A stretch of DNA of 64,000 bases. It comes from an uncultured Parasphingopyxis sp. Its GTDB lineage: Bacteria > Pseudomonadota > Alphaproteobacteria > Sphingomonadales > Sphingomonadaceae. The stretch lies in contig NZ_CAKZNF010000004.1 of NCBI RefSeq assembly GCF_937129435.1, forward strand, positions 1 to 64,000, given 5' to 3'. A program made the position numbers and the translations under genes. This document shows positions 8,662 through 17,361 of this stretch, piece by piece; the stretch's first letter is position 1; each line of letters starts with the position of its first letter. The notes beneath the pieces are model-generated. The model ran no database searches. It had not been told where the DNA came from and saw only the letters and a list, made by a program, of their open reading frames with translations.

Positions 8662-9321
8662 TTGAAACTGATCATCGGAAACAAGGCCTATTCGTCCTGG
8701 TCGATGCGCGGCTGGCTCGCGTGCAAGCAATCCGGCCTGCCTTTCGAGGAGGTCACGGTGCCGATGTTCGGCGAGGAATGGGAGCAGCGTCGCGAAGGCA
8801 ATGAATTCGCCGCCTCCTCGGGCAAAGTGCCGATGCTGTGGGACGGCGACACCGTAGTCTGGGACAGCCTCGCCATCGTCGACTGGCTCGCCGACAAGGT
8901 GGGCCGCGACCGCTTCTGGCCGAAGGACGAGGGCGCGCGCGGGATGGCGCGATCGATGGCGGCCGAGATGCATTCGAGCTTTCCTAACCTGCGCCGCGAA
9001 ATGCCGGTCAACGTCCGGAAGATCTTTCCGCCGAAAGAACTGTCCGAAGAGACGATCTCGGAAATCGCGCGCATCCTGGAAATCTGGGCGCAGGCGCGAG
9101 CCCGCTATGGCGGCGAAAACCCGTTCCTTTTCGGCGATTTCACCGCCGCCGACATCATGTATGCGCCCGTCTGCACGCGCTTCGTGACATGGTCGGTCAA
9201 GCTGCCGCCGTTCGCGCAGGCCTATGTCCAGGCGATTCTCTCGCATAGCTGGATGCAGGACTGGATCGATGCAGCGCAGGACGAACCCTGGATTATCGAG
9301 AAATACGAGAAGGCGACCTAG
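8662..9321 (+). CDS. Glutathione S-transferase family protein
   Basis: This 219-residue protein has a thioredoxin-like N-terminal domain starting KLIIGNKAYSSWSMRGWLA, with the SxWSxR active-site pattern used by several GST subfamilies in place of Tyr. It then has SGKVPMLWDGDTVVWDSLAI, which binds the glutathione gamma-glutamyl group, followed by an all-helical C-terminal domain with FLFGDFTAADIMYAPV. Substrate is not predictable. It starts with TTG at 8662 after GGAGAG. Its stop overlaps the convergent cupin gene by 4 bp. Confidence 0.9.
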   Translation: MKLIIGNKAYSSWSMRGWLACKQSGLPFEEVTVPMFGEEWEQRREGNEFAASSGKVPMLWDGDTVVWDSLAIVDWLADKVGRDRFWPKDEGARGMARSMAAEMHSSFPNLRREMPVNVRKIFPPKELSEETISEIARILEIWAQARARYGGENPFLFGDFTAADIMYAPVCTRFVTWSVKLPPFAQAYVQAILSHSWMQDWIDAAQDEPWIIEKYEKAT

Positions 9322-9779
9322 TCTCGCTTGTAATCGAATTCGGTTCCGTCCTTGCGGACGAAGCCCCGGCCATTTTCGAGGTGCATGTCGATATCGGGAT
9401 AGTGGCAATCGCTTGCCGCGGAACGGCCGACCGCGATGAAGAAGCAGCTTTCCTCGCTCTCGTTGATCAGGACATGGCCATTGCCATCGCCTTTCGGAAA
9501 GGCGGCGACATCGCCCGGTTTCATCGGGGTGCGGCCATTGTCGTCGACGAGCACGGCCTCCCCCGACAGCATCACCACGATCTCGTCTTCCTCTTCGTGC
9601 CAATGCCGCTGCGAAGACCAGGCGCCGGGTTTCAATTCGACATAGCTGGCGCCGAAATCGTCGAGGCCGGCAGCCGGAGCGAGGCGCCGATACCATCGAC
9701 CGGCCACCTTGCCGGCATATTCGGGCGGGTAGCCGGTGGCGTTGGTTTGCGGAATAGCGTCGAGATCGAGCTTGGGCAT
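9318..9779 (-). CDS. Cupin domain protein
   Basis: A 153-residue protein with a single conserved-cupin barrel. Metal-binding motif 1 is visible as QRHWHEEEDEIVVMLSGE. A motif-2 region follows (PGDVAAFPKGDGNGHVLIN), with H in GHVL as the fourth ligand. It is probably a small metal-binding sugar- or polyketide-type cupin; the specific reaction is unknown. The ATG at 9779 was chosen because upstream codons lack conserved sequence and overlap the dapE region. It is divergent from dapE, with 47 bp between starts. Confidence 0.85.
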   Translation of the reverse strand: MPKLDLDAIPQTNATGYPPEYAGKVAGRWYRRLAPAAGLDDFGASYVELKPGAWSSQRHWHEEEDEIVVMLSGEAVLVDDNGRTPMKPGDVAAFPKGDGNGHVLINESEESCFFIAVGRSAASDCHYPDIDMHLENGRGFVRKDGTEFDYKRD

Positions 9780-9826
9780 CGCGGTCGTCCTAGGCAGAGT
9801 GCAATTGCGACGATAGACCGCGCGAT

Positions 9827-10957
9827 ATGACAACCGCAATCGATCCCGTTCACTTTGCCGCCCGGCTGATCGGCTGCCCGAGCGTGACGCCCGAAGAAGG
9901 CGGCGCGCAGGCGTTGCTCGGCGAAACGCTGGAGAGGCTTGGCTTCGAGGTTTCCCGAACGATGGACGGCGAGCCGCCGGACGGACCGGTCCCGAATCTG
10001 CTCGCGACACGCGGCAGCGGGGGCACACATTTTGCCTTTGCCGGACACACCGACGTCGTACCGCCGGGCAAGGGCTGGTCGTCCGATCCCTTCGTGGCCG
10101 AAATACGCGGCGACCTGCTCTACGGGCGCGGCGCGGTGGATATGAAGGGCGCCATCGCGGCGTTCGTCGCCGCCGTCGCGCGCATCCCGGAAGACGCCGG
10201 GAAGATCAGCTTGATCATCACCGGCGACGAGGAAGGGCCAGCCATTCACGGCACGCGCGCGTTGATGCAGCATATGGCGGCGCGCGATATCCGTCCCGAC
10301 ATGATCCTTGTCGGCGAACCGACGTCGCAGGACCGGCTCGGCGACACGGTCAAGATCGGCCGGCGCGGTTCGGTCAACATGTTCATCGACGTCATCGGGC
10401 GGCAGAGCCACGTCGCCTATCCGCATGAGGGCGACAATCCGCTGACCCGGCTGGTGCGGATCAGCGAGCGGTTGAACGCGCTCCATCTCGACGACGGCAA
10501 TGACTGGTTCCAGCCCAGCAACCTCGAAATCACGACGATCGACACCGGCAACACCGCGCACAACGTCATTCCCGGCGAAGCGCATATGCGACTCTCGATC
10601 CGGTTCAACACCACGCATAGCGGCGCGGAACTCGGCGAACGTGTGGCCACGATCGTCGAGGAGGAGGCGCCCGATTCGCGGTTCGGGGCGAAGATTTCCG
10701 GTGAGGCTTTCCTGACAGAACCGGGCCCGCTTTCGGATCTCGTCGGTGCGGCGATCGAAGAGGTGACGGGGCTGACCCCTGCTCTCTCCACGGGCGGCGG
10801 GACGTCCGATGCGCGCTTCCTTCATGTCCTTTGCCCGATCCTCGAATTCGGACTGCGCAACGCGACGATGCACAAGCTCGACGAGGCGGCGGAAATCGCC
10901 GACATTCAGAAGCTGACCGACATTTACGAAGCGATCCTGCGACGGGCACTCGGCTGA
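9827..10957 (+). CDS. dapE: Succinyl-diaminopimelate desuccinylase
   Basis: The 376-residue M20-family enzyme hydrolyses N-succinyl-L,L-diaminopimelate to give diaminopimelate for lysine and peptidoglycan. Visible motifs are the metal-binding FAGHTDVVPPG, the bridging-Asp segment GRGAVDMKGAIAAFV, ITGDEEGPAIHGT with the catalytic Glu, and VGEPTS. The dimerisation domain contains RQSHVAYPHEGDNP, and the C-terminal ligand region is STGGGTSDARF. Length and motif order are standard. The next gene begins 3 bp after the stop. Confidence 0.95.
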   Translation: MTTAIDPVHFAARLIGCPSVTPEEGGAQALLGETLERLGFEVSRTMDGEPPDGPVPNLLATRGSGGTHFAFAGHTDVVPPGKGWSSDPFVAEIRGDLLYGRGAVDMKGAIAAFVAAVARIPEDAGKISLIITGDEEGPAIHGTRALMQHMAARDIRPDMILVGEPTSQDRLGDTVKIGRRGSVNMFIDVIGRQSHVAYPHEGDNPLTRLVRISERLNALHLDDGNDWFQPSNLEITTIDTGNTAHNVIPGEAHMRLSIRFNTTHSGAELGERVATIVEEEAPDSRFGAKISGEAFLTEPGPLSDLVGAAIEEVTGLTPALSTGGGTSDARFLHVLCPILEFGLRNATMHKLDEAAEIADIQKLTDIYEAILRRALG

Positions 10958-10959
10958 CA

Positions 10960-11826
10960 ATGCGCGCCGCCTATCTCGGTTGCCGCGAGACGATCGGCAC
11001 CGATCGCCGCCGCACAGATGCCTTCGAGCACGATCAGATGATGGAGGCGCTGTCGTCCGCCTTCGCCGCCAAGAGTGATACGATCGAGGCGGTGCGCTGG
11101 GACAACTCAGCAGTCGATTGGGCCGACTATGACGCCGTCCTGATCGGGTCGTGCTGGGACTATCAGGACAGGCTGGAGGAATTCCTCGGAACGCTGCACG
11201 CGATCGAGGCGCAAACGATGCTTTCCAATTCGGCGGCCCTGGTGACCTGGAATTGCCGCAAGACATATTTGCGCGCCCTGGAATCGCAGGGCGTCCCCAT
11301 CGTGCCGACACTTTGGATCGACGCACCGGCCAGCGATTGGATCGGTGGGGTGTTCGAGGCGCTCGGAACCGACCGAATCGTCGTCAAACGCCAGATCGGG
11401 GCCAATGCCGAAGGGCAGTTTCTGCTCCATCGCGGCGATACACCGCCGAGCGTCGATGCCACTGTCATGGTGCAGCCCTTTATCGAATCGATCGCGATCG
11501 AGGGCGAAATCAGCTTCGTCCTGATCGATGGCGCGGTTTCGCATACACTCGTCAAGCGGCCGGCAAGCGGCGATTATCGCGTGCAATCTTCCTATGGCGG
11601 TATGGAGACTACACTGGATCCGAGCCCGGCCGATCTGGCCTCGGCGAAAGCGGTGGCGGCCAAAATTCCCGGCGAGTGGCTTTACGCGCGCGTGGACATG
11701 GTCCGCGGTCGTTACGGTCAGCTCATGCTGATGGAGTTGGAGTTGATCGAACCGTTTCTCTATCCGCTTCAAGGTGACAGGCTCGGCGATCTCATCCACG
11801 CCGCGCTGACGCGCCGGCTCGGCTGA
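10960..11826 (+). CDS. ATP-grasp fold protein (RimK/glutathione-synthetase-like)
   Basis: This 288-residue protein has an N-terminal pre-ATP-grasp region containing DAVLIGSCWDYQDRLEEF. An ATP-grasp-like core follows, with RIVVKRQIGANAEGQF (nucleotide-binding Lys), VQPFIESIAIEGEISFVLIDG and a C-terminal MELELIEPFLYP that would supply metal ligands. Such enzymes join a carboxylate to an amine or thiol using ATP. The substrate is unknown. It starts 3 bp after dapE and is probably co-transcribed, but no lysine-pathway step is missing that it would obviously fill. Confidence 0.75.
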   Translation: MRAAYLGCRETIGTDRRRTDAFEHDQMMEALSSAFAAKSDTIEAVRWDNSAVDWADYDAVLIGSCWDYQDRLEEFLGTLHAIEAQTMLSNSAALVTWNCRKTYLRALESQGVPIVPTLWIDAPASDWIGGVFEALGTDRIVVKRQIGANAEGQFLLHRGDTPPSVDATVMVQPFIESIAIEGEISFVLIDGAVSHTLVKRPASGDYRVQSSYGGMETTLDPSPADLASAKAVAAKIPGEWLYARVDMVRGRYGQLMLMELELIEPFLYPLQGDRLGDLIHAALTRRLG

Positions 11827-11832
11827 ATCTCG

Positions 11833-12534
11833 TTATCCGCCGATGGATGCCAATGCATAGGCAAGCACGAGGCCCAGGACCGTCGCCAGTCCCGAAAGAT
11901 GATGATCCTCCTGAAAAGCCTTCGGGAACACCTCGGTCGCTAGCGAAGCAACCACGGCGCCTGCCGCAAAGCAGCGTGTGATCGCCAGCAATTCGTCCGA
12001 CGCGCCTTCAAGCGCTACATTGCCGATAATCGCGGCAGCAGAGAGCAATGCCGCCGCACCGGCCCACAACGCCATCACCTTGCCCTTGGAACGATTGTTT
12101 TCGCCCATTTCCTTTGCACCGCCCGCCGCTTCGGGGAGGTTGGAAAGGAAGATCGACCCAGCCAACGCCGCAACCTCCGGCGCACCGGCCCCGATCAAGG
12201 CCACGCCCAGCGCAAGATTTTCCGGCACCCCGTCGAGCGTGATCGCTGCCAGCAACCCGCCGCCACCGTCGGAGCCCCATTTTTCGTCGACCAGATAATC
12301 GAGCCCGGTGAAAACGAGCGCGCCGGCGAAAACCGACGCCATCGCAAGGCTGAGCGAGGACGTCTGCACCGACGGTTCGATGAGTTCGACGATCAGCGAA
12401 TAGATCAGTGCGCCGCCTGCCAGCGCGATCAGGAAGCCCTCCCAGACCTTGGGCAACCGGCCGTAAAGTCCCCAAGCCGCACCCAGCAGCAATGCGCCCG
12501 ATACGACGCAAACGACGACCAGCGTCATCAGCAT
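11833..12534 (-). CDS. ZIP-family metal transporter
   Basis: The protein is about 233 residues with roughly eight hydrophobic segments and the ZIP helix-IV/V signatures. LAAITLDGVPENLALGVALIGAG has the usual metal-ligand polar residues (D, P-E-N), although the common His of the motif is replaced, and SIFLSNLPEAAGGAKEM is the second. A C-terminal helix follows EVFPKAFQEDHHLSG. ZIP proteins import or redistribute divalent metals such as zinc. The ATG at 12534 was chosen because it starts the first membrane helix (MLMTLVVVCVVSGALLL). Specificity is not determinable. Confidence 0.8.
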   Translation of the reverse strand: MLMTLVVVCVVSGALLLGAAWGLYGRLPKVWEGFLIALAGGALIYSLIVELIEPSVQTSSLSLAMASVFAGALVFTGLDYLVDEKWGSDGGGGLLAAITLDGVPENLALGVALIGAGAPEVAALAGSIFLSNLPEAAGGAKEMGENNRSKGKVMALWAGAAALLSAAAIIGNVALEGASDELLAITRCFAAGAVVASLATEVFPKAFQEDHHLSGLATVLGLVLAYALASIGG

Positions 12535-12544
12535 CGCAGCGCCC

Positions 12545-13069
12545 TCACCGCCTTCGCCGCAAGACGATATAGAGCGCACCGCGCCCACCATGGCGAGGAT
12601 GGGCATCGCGCACGGCGGCGATATGATCGGCATGGCGCGAGCTTTCGAGCCAGGCGCCGACGGCGCCGCGAATCTTGCCGCGCGTGGCGGGCATGTCCTT
12701 TGGCGGCTTGCCGGTGATGAGCAATATGACGCGCGCATCGCCCGCAATCGCGCGGTCTAGTCCGCGATCGAGAACATCCCAGGCCGCATCGAGACTGTGA
12801 CCGTGGAGATCGATCGTTCGGTCGGGTTCGACCGCCCCGCGCTTGATCCGTCGGTCCCAACCGCCGTCCAACGTGTCGCCGAGTCCGCGCACGGCCTTTC
12901 GATCCGGCTGTGGCGCGACATAATCGATGTCGCGCAGTCTTTGCCGGCTACGCGGATCGTCACCGCGTGCCTTGCCGCCACGATCGAGCGGCGCGATCGT
13001 CTCGGCCACCTTGTTCCACAGTGCGGCTTCCTCGCCGCTCAGGCCCTTTTTGCGATCAGTTTCCTTCAC
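12545..13069 (-). CDS. Smr/MutS2-type nuclease domain protein
   Basis: The 174-residue protein has a variable N-terminal half with LDGGWDRRIKRG and a C-terminal Smr domain. The domain is seen as TIDLHGHSLDAAWDVLDRGL, VILLITGKPP, RGKIRGAVGAWL and HPRHGGRGALYIVLRR. Stand-alone Smr proteins are DNA/RNA nicking or endonuclease-like proteins, here of unknown role. It starts with GTG inside the 3' end of mltA (14-bp overlap) and belongs to the Tim44-like/mltA/smr operon common in alphaproteobacteria. Confidence 0.9.
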   Translation of the reverse strand: MKETDRKKGLSGEEAALWNKVAETIAPLDRGGKARGDDPRSRQRLRDIDYVAPQPDRKAVRGLGDTLDGGWDRRIKRGAVEPDRTIDLHGHSLDAAWDVLDRGLDRAIAGDARVILLITGKPPKDMPATRGKIRGAVGAWLESSRHADHIAAVRDAHPRHGGRGALYIVLRRRR

Positions 13070-14516
13070 GAGCTAACCGCTCGGCTGCGGGTAGCGGGAT
13101 CAGGATCAGCGCCCTGCCCCGGCTCGCCATGCCGCCCGCAATATCGTGCGCCGCTTCGCCCGCGCCCCAAAAGGTGTCGAAACGATTGGCGCCGGTGATC
13201 GCCCCCCCCCTGTCCTGCGCCACCCAGAGCCCGTCGGCGATATCGTGATCGAGATCGAGGAAGACCGGCGCACCGCGCGGAACGTAATTGAGATCCGCCG
13301 CGACGGTCGCGCGCGGCGTGACATAGGTGGCGAGCGCCCCGAAGGGCGCCGGGGCATCGGATGGGGTAAAGAAGATGTAGCGCGGATTCTCGTTCATGAT
13401 CGCCCGCCCCTCGACCGGATTGGCGCGCAGCCAGTCCTGAATGCCCTGCGATGTCGTCTGTCCCTCGCCGAGCAGCCCGCGGTCGCGCATCAGCCGGCCG
13501 ATGCTGACATAGTCGAAGCCGTTATTGTCGGCATAGGAGAGCCGCGCCAGCGACCCGTCTGGCAGGCGCAGCAGGCCGCTGCCCTGCACATGATAGAAGA
13601 AGAGCGACACCGGATCGCGCGCCCAGGCGAGTTCCAGCCCCCGCCCCGCCAACACGCCGCGATCGATCTCGGCGCGCGTATAATAGGGAAGCTCCTCGCC
13701 ATCGACGACGCGATAGTGCGATAGCAAAGACGACGCGTTGCGCGGCAATTCGCGGGTCATCATGTCGCCGGGCACGCCGTAGATCGGCCAATCGTAACCG
13801 GGGCGACGGTCGAACGACGCTTCGATCTCGGGCTCGTAATAGCCGGTCGCGAAGGCGTTGCCGTCTCCAATCTCGATGGTGCGGAAATGGCTGCGGAAGA
13901 AGGCGATCGGATCGCCGTCACGATTGCCACCCGCCGCCGCGCAGGCAGGCACCCAGTCGGCGGGGATGGTCAAACCGGTCCGGTCCTCGCGATTGATCGC
14001 CTGGGTGCAGGAGATGAGGAAGGCGTGGAAGGCGCGGCGCGCGCTCATCATGTCGACCGGCAACGTGGCTACTGGCGGGCCGAAGCGAAAGCCGAGGCCA
14101 CGCGCATTTTCGCCCGCCGCAACGCGGTTCGCCAGATGCGGCAGCGGGTTGCGCTCGAAGCGGTAGCTTGGCGATGACAGCGGCGGCAGAGATGCGTCGG
14201 GAACGCCCGCCGTGACGGGGGGACGCCGCAGCGGTGGGGCGGGTTGCGGCGACAGGACCGGATCGCGAGCGGACGGGGCGGCGGCGGGCTCACGCATCCA
14301 TTCGGGCGCGGAAGAAGGTGGCTGGGATGTATTGGCGGGCGCCGGATCGGCACTTTGCGAAGGTGGTGGCGACGCAGGGAAAGGAACAGGCTGCGGGCGG
14401 GCGGTTTGCTGCGGCCGCTGGGCCGGGGCACGTTCGGCGGCGGGAGGAATGATCCCGCCACAGGCCGCCACATTGAGGGAAATCAGGAGTGCTGCGGCAC
14501 CCCGCAGCAATGTCAC
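13056..14516 (-). CDS. mltA: Membrane-bound lytic murein transglycosylase A
   Basis: This 486-residue lipoprotein (signal ending LNVAACGG) cleaves peptidoglycan to 1,6-anhydromuropeptides. A Pro/Ala/Ser-rich linker runs to about residue 110. The MltA barrel follows (TGYYEPEIEASFDRRPGYDWP, LELAWARDPVSLFFYHVQGS), then the 3D domain with the catalytic-Asp region (VAQDRGGAITGANRFDTFWG) near residue 450. The GTG start overlaps the Tim44-like stop by 4 bp, and the 3' end overlaps smr. The codons for GGA in the 3D motif contain a run of nine G on the coding strand (plus-strand C run at 13202-13210), a possible slippage site. Confidence 0.93.
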   Translation of the reverse strand: MTLLRGAAALLISLNVAACGGIIPPAAERAPAQRPQQTARPQPVPFPASPPPSQSADPAPANTSQPPSSAPEWMREPAAAPSARDPVLSPQPAPPLRRPPVTAGVPDASLPPLSSPSYRFERNPLPHLANRVAAGENARGLGFRFGPPVATLPVDMMSARRAFHAFLISCTQAINREDRTGLTIPADWVPACAAAGGNRDGDPIAFFRSHFRTIEIGDGNAFATGYYEPEIEASFDRRPGYDWPIYGVPGDMMTRELPRNASSLLSHYRVVDGEELPYYTRAEIDRGVLAGRGLELAWARDPVSLFFYHVQGSGLLRLPDGSLARLSYADNNGFDYVSIGRLMRDRGLLGEGQTTSQGIQDWLRANPVEGRAIMNENPRYIFFTPSDAPAPFGALATYVTPRATVAADLNYVPRGAPVFLDLDHDIADGLWVAQDRGGAITGANRFDTFWGAGEAAHDIAGGMASRGRALILIPLPAAERLAREGN

Positions 14517-15175
14517 GCCGCCTCTTCGGTTTCGACCAGCAGCCAGTTCGGATCGGCGTCGCGAATGTTGCGCGCAAAGGTCCAGGTGTCGTGCGTTTCG
14601 ACGGCATCGGTCAGCGAGCCGGCGACGACATTGCCGTCGCTGTCGCGCGTCACGCCCGACACATCGGCATCGAAGCGCACGGTGACGCGCGCCATATGCC
14701 CGTCAAGCTCGGCCGCTTCGATCACGGTGTGCTCGATCCGCGCCAGCTCATATTGCATCTCATGGCCGTCGGCCTTGCGCTGTTCGATCGCGCCGATGAA
14801 CGCCTCGCGCACATCGTCGCCCACCAGATAGCGCAGCTCTTCCTCCTCGCCCCTCCAAAACGCTTCGAGGATCATGCGATAGGCCGATTGTGCGCCCAGA
14901 ATGAAGCCGTTGGGATCGAAATCGCGATCGGCGGCGGCAATCCGGCGGATCCCGCTATCGGCCATGGGCGATACGATGCTCTCGCCGGCCTCGTCATCGC
15001 TCGCCGGGCTATCGGGGACGGGATCGGGAACCGGCTTCAGCTCCGGCCGGCGATCGACCGGGCGCGGCGCCATTTCCTGCTCATGCCCCGTCCGCTCGCC
15101 GAGAACGGAAAACAGGCGCAGGCCGACGAAAAGCGCGACCATGGCGAGCAGAATGATTTCGACGTAACCGCCCAC
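14513..15175 (-). CDS. Tim44/TimA-family putative adaptor protein
   Basis: This 220-residue protein has one N-terminal membrane anchor (VEIILLAMVALFVGLRLFSVL). A Pro/acidic linker follows, then a Tim44-like C-terminal domain from about residue 85 (FDPNGFILGAQSAYRMILEAFWRG, RYLVGDDVREAF, VTVRFDADVSG, TWTFARNIRDADPNWLLVETE). The domain resembles the matrix-side part of mitochondrial Tim44. Bacterial members sit at the inner membrane and their function is not established. It is the first gene of the Tim44/mltA/smr operon, with secB close by. The start is a GTG. Confidence 0.88.
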   Translation of the reverse strand: MGGYVEIILLAMVALFVGLRLFSVLGERTGHEQEMAPRPVDRRPELKPVPDPVPDSPASDDEAGESIVSPMADSGIRRIAAADRDFDPNGFILGAQSAYRMILEAFWRGEEEELRYLVGDDVREAFIGAIEQRKADGHEMQYELARIEHTVIEAAELDGHMARVTVRFDADVSGVTRDSDGNVVAGSLTDAVETHDTWTFARNIRDADPNWLLVETEEAA

Positions 15176-15263
15176 GGGGGCCTCCAGATGCAGAACTTTC
15201 AGACCGGATACATAAGCATGTTCAGGTCAAGGTTCAAATGGCTTTAATGCGGCGGTGCGGCGA

Positions 15264-16685
15264 TCAGTTGCGAAACGCGGCCAGCACGTCGCGGGAAAAG
15301 GCGGCGATGTCGAAACCTTGGCCATCGCCGACAGCATCGAAACCCCGCCGGACGATGACGACATTCCGCTCCGGCACGATCACGACATATTGGCCGCGAT
15401 TGCCCATCATCGCATAGGTGCCGTCCGGCAAACCCTGCTCCGATCCGAACAGCCAGAATTGTGCGCCATAGCCGACGCCGTCCGGTCGTTGGGGCTGCGA
15501 GGGCGCGGGCGTCGCGACATAATCGGTCCAGCCTTCCGGCAGCAGCCGCTCGCCGTTCCACATGCCGTCGTTGAGATAAAGCAGGCCCAGGCGGCCAAGA
15601 TCGCGCGCCGTCGTCCAGACTTGCGAGGACATGATGAAATTGCCCTGCCAGTCCGTCTCCGCCGTCGTCCGCGTCATCCCGATCCGCCAGAACAATTCGC
15701 GATAGGGAAAGGCAAGCGCGGTCTCGTCGAAGCCGATCCGGCGCCGCAAATCATACATGGCGATCAGCGTATCGTTATTGGCATAGCGCCAGCGCGTTCC
15801 GGGCATCGCATCGAGCGGCAGCGAGGGGATGGAGTCGGTTACGGCCATGCCGCCGAAATAGATATCATCGGTACGGTTCCCCGCCGTCGGACCCCACAGG
15901 CCGCTGCTCATATGCATGAGGTCATGCCCGGTGATGGCGGCGCGCGGATCGCCGTCGGTCATGAACTGCGGCACCATAACCGTGTTGTCGAGCGAGGTGA
16001 TCCCTTCCTCTACCGCGCGTCCGATGACGCTCGCCGCAATGCTCTTGGCGACCGACCAGGTGCGCTGCGGCGTGTGCATGTCGTATCCGTCGCGATATTG
16101 CTCGATCACGATCTCGATATTGCTGATGACGAGCACCGCCGTCGTTTCCGTGCCATCGCCATAGGTTTCACGATCGAAGGCGCGATCGACGACATCGATC
16201 ATCGCGCTCTGGGCCGGACGAGGCAGTTTGCGCACGGCCGCTGCATCGCCGAACGGCCATTCGAGCGCGTCGGTTTCCGCCATATCCGGCGCGTCTTCCG
16301 GAAAGGGAAAGGCCGGAATGGCGGACACGTCTTCCGGATCGGCCCCGATCGGCAATTGCGTGCAGCCAAGGTGTGGCCGCCACTGCGCCATCCGCGGCGG
16401 CATCGTTTCCGACCAGGACACAGAAACGCGATGATTCTCGCGATCGATCGCCACAGGCAGATCGTCGATCAGGGGACGGTAGCCCGGATAGATGCGCGAC
16501 AGGTCGTCGGCGGCAATCTGTTCGGGCGTCTGGCCGGCGTTGAAGATGCCGCTGCACAGAAAGGCGGCCTTGTATCCCGCCGCAAGCGCCAGTTCGTGCG
16601 GGCCGGCGCGATCGCCTTGCGCCGCCAGCGGCGACGCTGCGAACAGCACGGCAAAGTACAGGAAAAATCGCGAAATCCGCGTCAT
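15264..16685 (-). CDS. Exported serine hydrolase of the class-C beta-lactamase/DD-peptidase fold
   Basis: The 473-residue protein begins with a Sec signal peptide (ISRFFLYFAVLFAASPLAAQ). A non-conserved domain of about 170 residues follows, then the penicillin-binding/serine-hydrolase fold. The nucleophile motif is SVAK at 211-214 (TWSVAKSIAASVIG) and the second motif YAN is in WRYANNDTLIA near 327. Late motifs lie around YGAQFWLFG and GQYVVIVPERNVVIV. Such proteins can be esterases, amidases or DD-peptidases; true beta-lactamase activity is not implied. It is divergent from secB, with 130 bp between starts. Confidence 0.85.
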   Translation of the reverse strand: MTRISRFFLYFAVLFAASPLAAQGDRAGPHELALAAGYKAAFLCSGIFNAGQTPEQIAADDLSRIYPGYRPLIDDLPVAIDRENHRVSVSWSETMPPRMAQWRPHLGCTQLPIGADPEDVSAIPAFPFPEDAPDMAETDALEWPFGDAAAVRKLPRPAQSAMIDVVDRAFDRETYGDGTETTAVLVISNIEIVIEQYRDGYDMHTPQRTWSVAKSIAASVIGRAVEEGITSLDNTVMVPQFMTDGDPRAAITGHDLMHMSSGLWGPTAGNRTDDIYFGGMAVTDSIPSLPLDAMPGTRWRYANNDTLIAMYDLRRRIGFDETALAFPYRELFWRIGMTRTTAETDWQGNFIMSSQVWTTARDLGRLGLLYLNDGMWNGERLLPEGWTDYVATPAPSQPQRPDGVGYGAQFWLFGSEQGLPDGTYAMMGNRGQYVVIVPERNVVIVRRGFDAVGDGQGFDIAAFSRDVLAAFRN

Positions 16686-16815
16686 TCCTGCACGATGGCC
16701 TCAACAGGCCGGGGGTGCAAGTCCATTGCCCTGTGGCAACGCGCCTGCTAGCGCGCACGCCGAGTTCGTCCCATTCGGGACATTCCGGTATCACCGATTT
16801 CAAGAGGTTTCGATC

Positions 16816-17328
16816 ATGGCCGATGAACAGGCCCCCAATCCCGCCGACATGCAGGCGGGCAATCAGCCCCAGGCGAGCATTTTGGCGCAATATGTGAAGG
16901 ACCTGTCGTTCGAGAATCCGAACGCGCCGGCCGTCTACGAACAGCGCGAACAGCCGCAAATCGACGTCCAGTTCAACATAGCCAACAACCCTGCGGGAGA
17001 CGATCTGCACGAAGTCGTGCTCAAGATCGATGTGGCGGCCAAGGTCCAGGATCGCGCTGCTTTTCAGGTCGAACTGGCCTATGCCGGATTGTTCCGTCTG
17101 CGCAACATTCCCGAGCAGCAGCTCCAGCCCTTCCTGCTCGTCGACGCGCCGACGATCCTGTTCCCCTTCGCTCGCCGCATCCTTGCCGATGCCGTGCGCG
17201 ACGGAAACTTCCCCGCCCTGATGCTCGAACCGATCGACTTTGCCTCACTCTACATGCAGCAGCAGGCGCAGATGCAGCAGGGCAATGGCGACGGCAATGT
17301 CGACCTGCCGCCGACCGGCAACGCGTAA
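16816..17328 (+). CDS. secB: Protein-export chaperone SecB
   Basis: The 170-residue protein keeps the SecB core from about residue 22: ILAQYVKDLSFENPNAP, then IDVQFNIAN, VVLKIDVAAKV, ELAYAGLFRL and LFPFARRILADAVRDGNFP. SecB forms a tetramer that holds preproteins unfolded and hands them to SecA. The Gln/Gly/Asn-rich tail (YMQQQAQMQQGNG) is typical of alphaproteobacterial SecB. The ATG at 16816 is the first that precedes conserved sequence. murJ follows 33 bp later. Confidence 0.96.
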   Translation: MADEQAPNPADMQAGNQPQASILAQYVKDLSFENPNAPAVYEQREQPQIDVQFNIANNPAGDDLHEVVLKIDVAAKVQDRAAFQVELAYAGLFRLRNIPEQQLQPFLLVDAPTILFPFARRILADAVRDGNFPALMLEPIDFASLYMQQQAQMQQGNGDGNVDLPPTGNA

Positions 17329-17361
17329 AGCCGTGCACGGTCGGATACTGAACCGGCTCTC

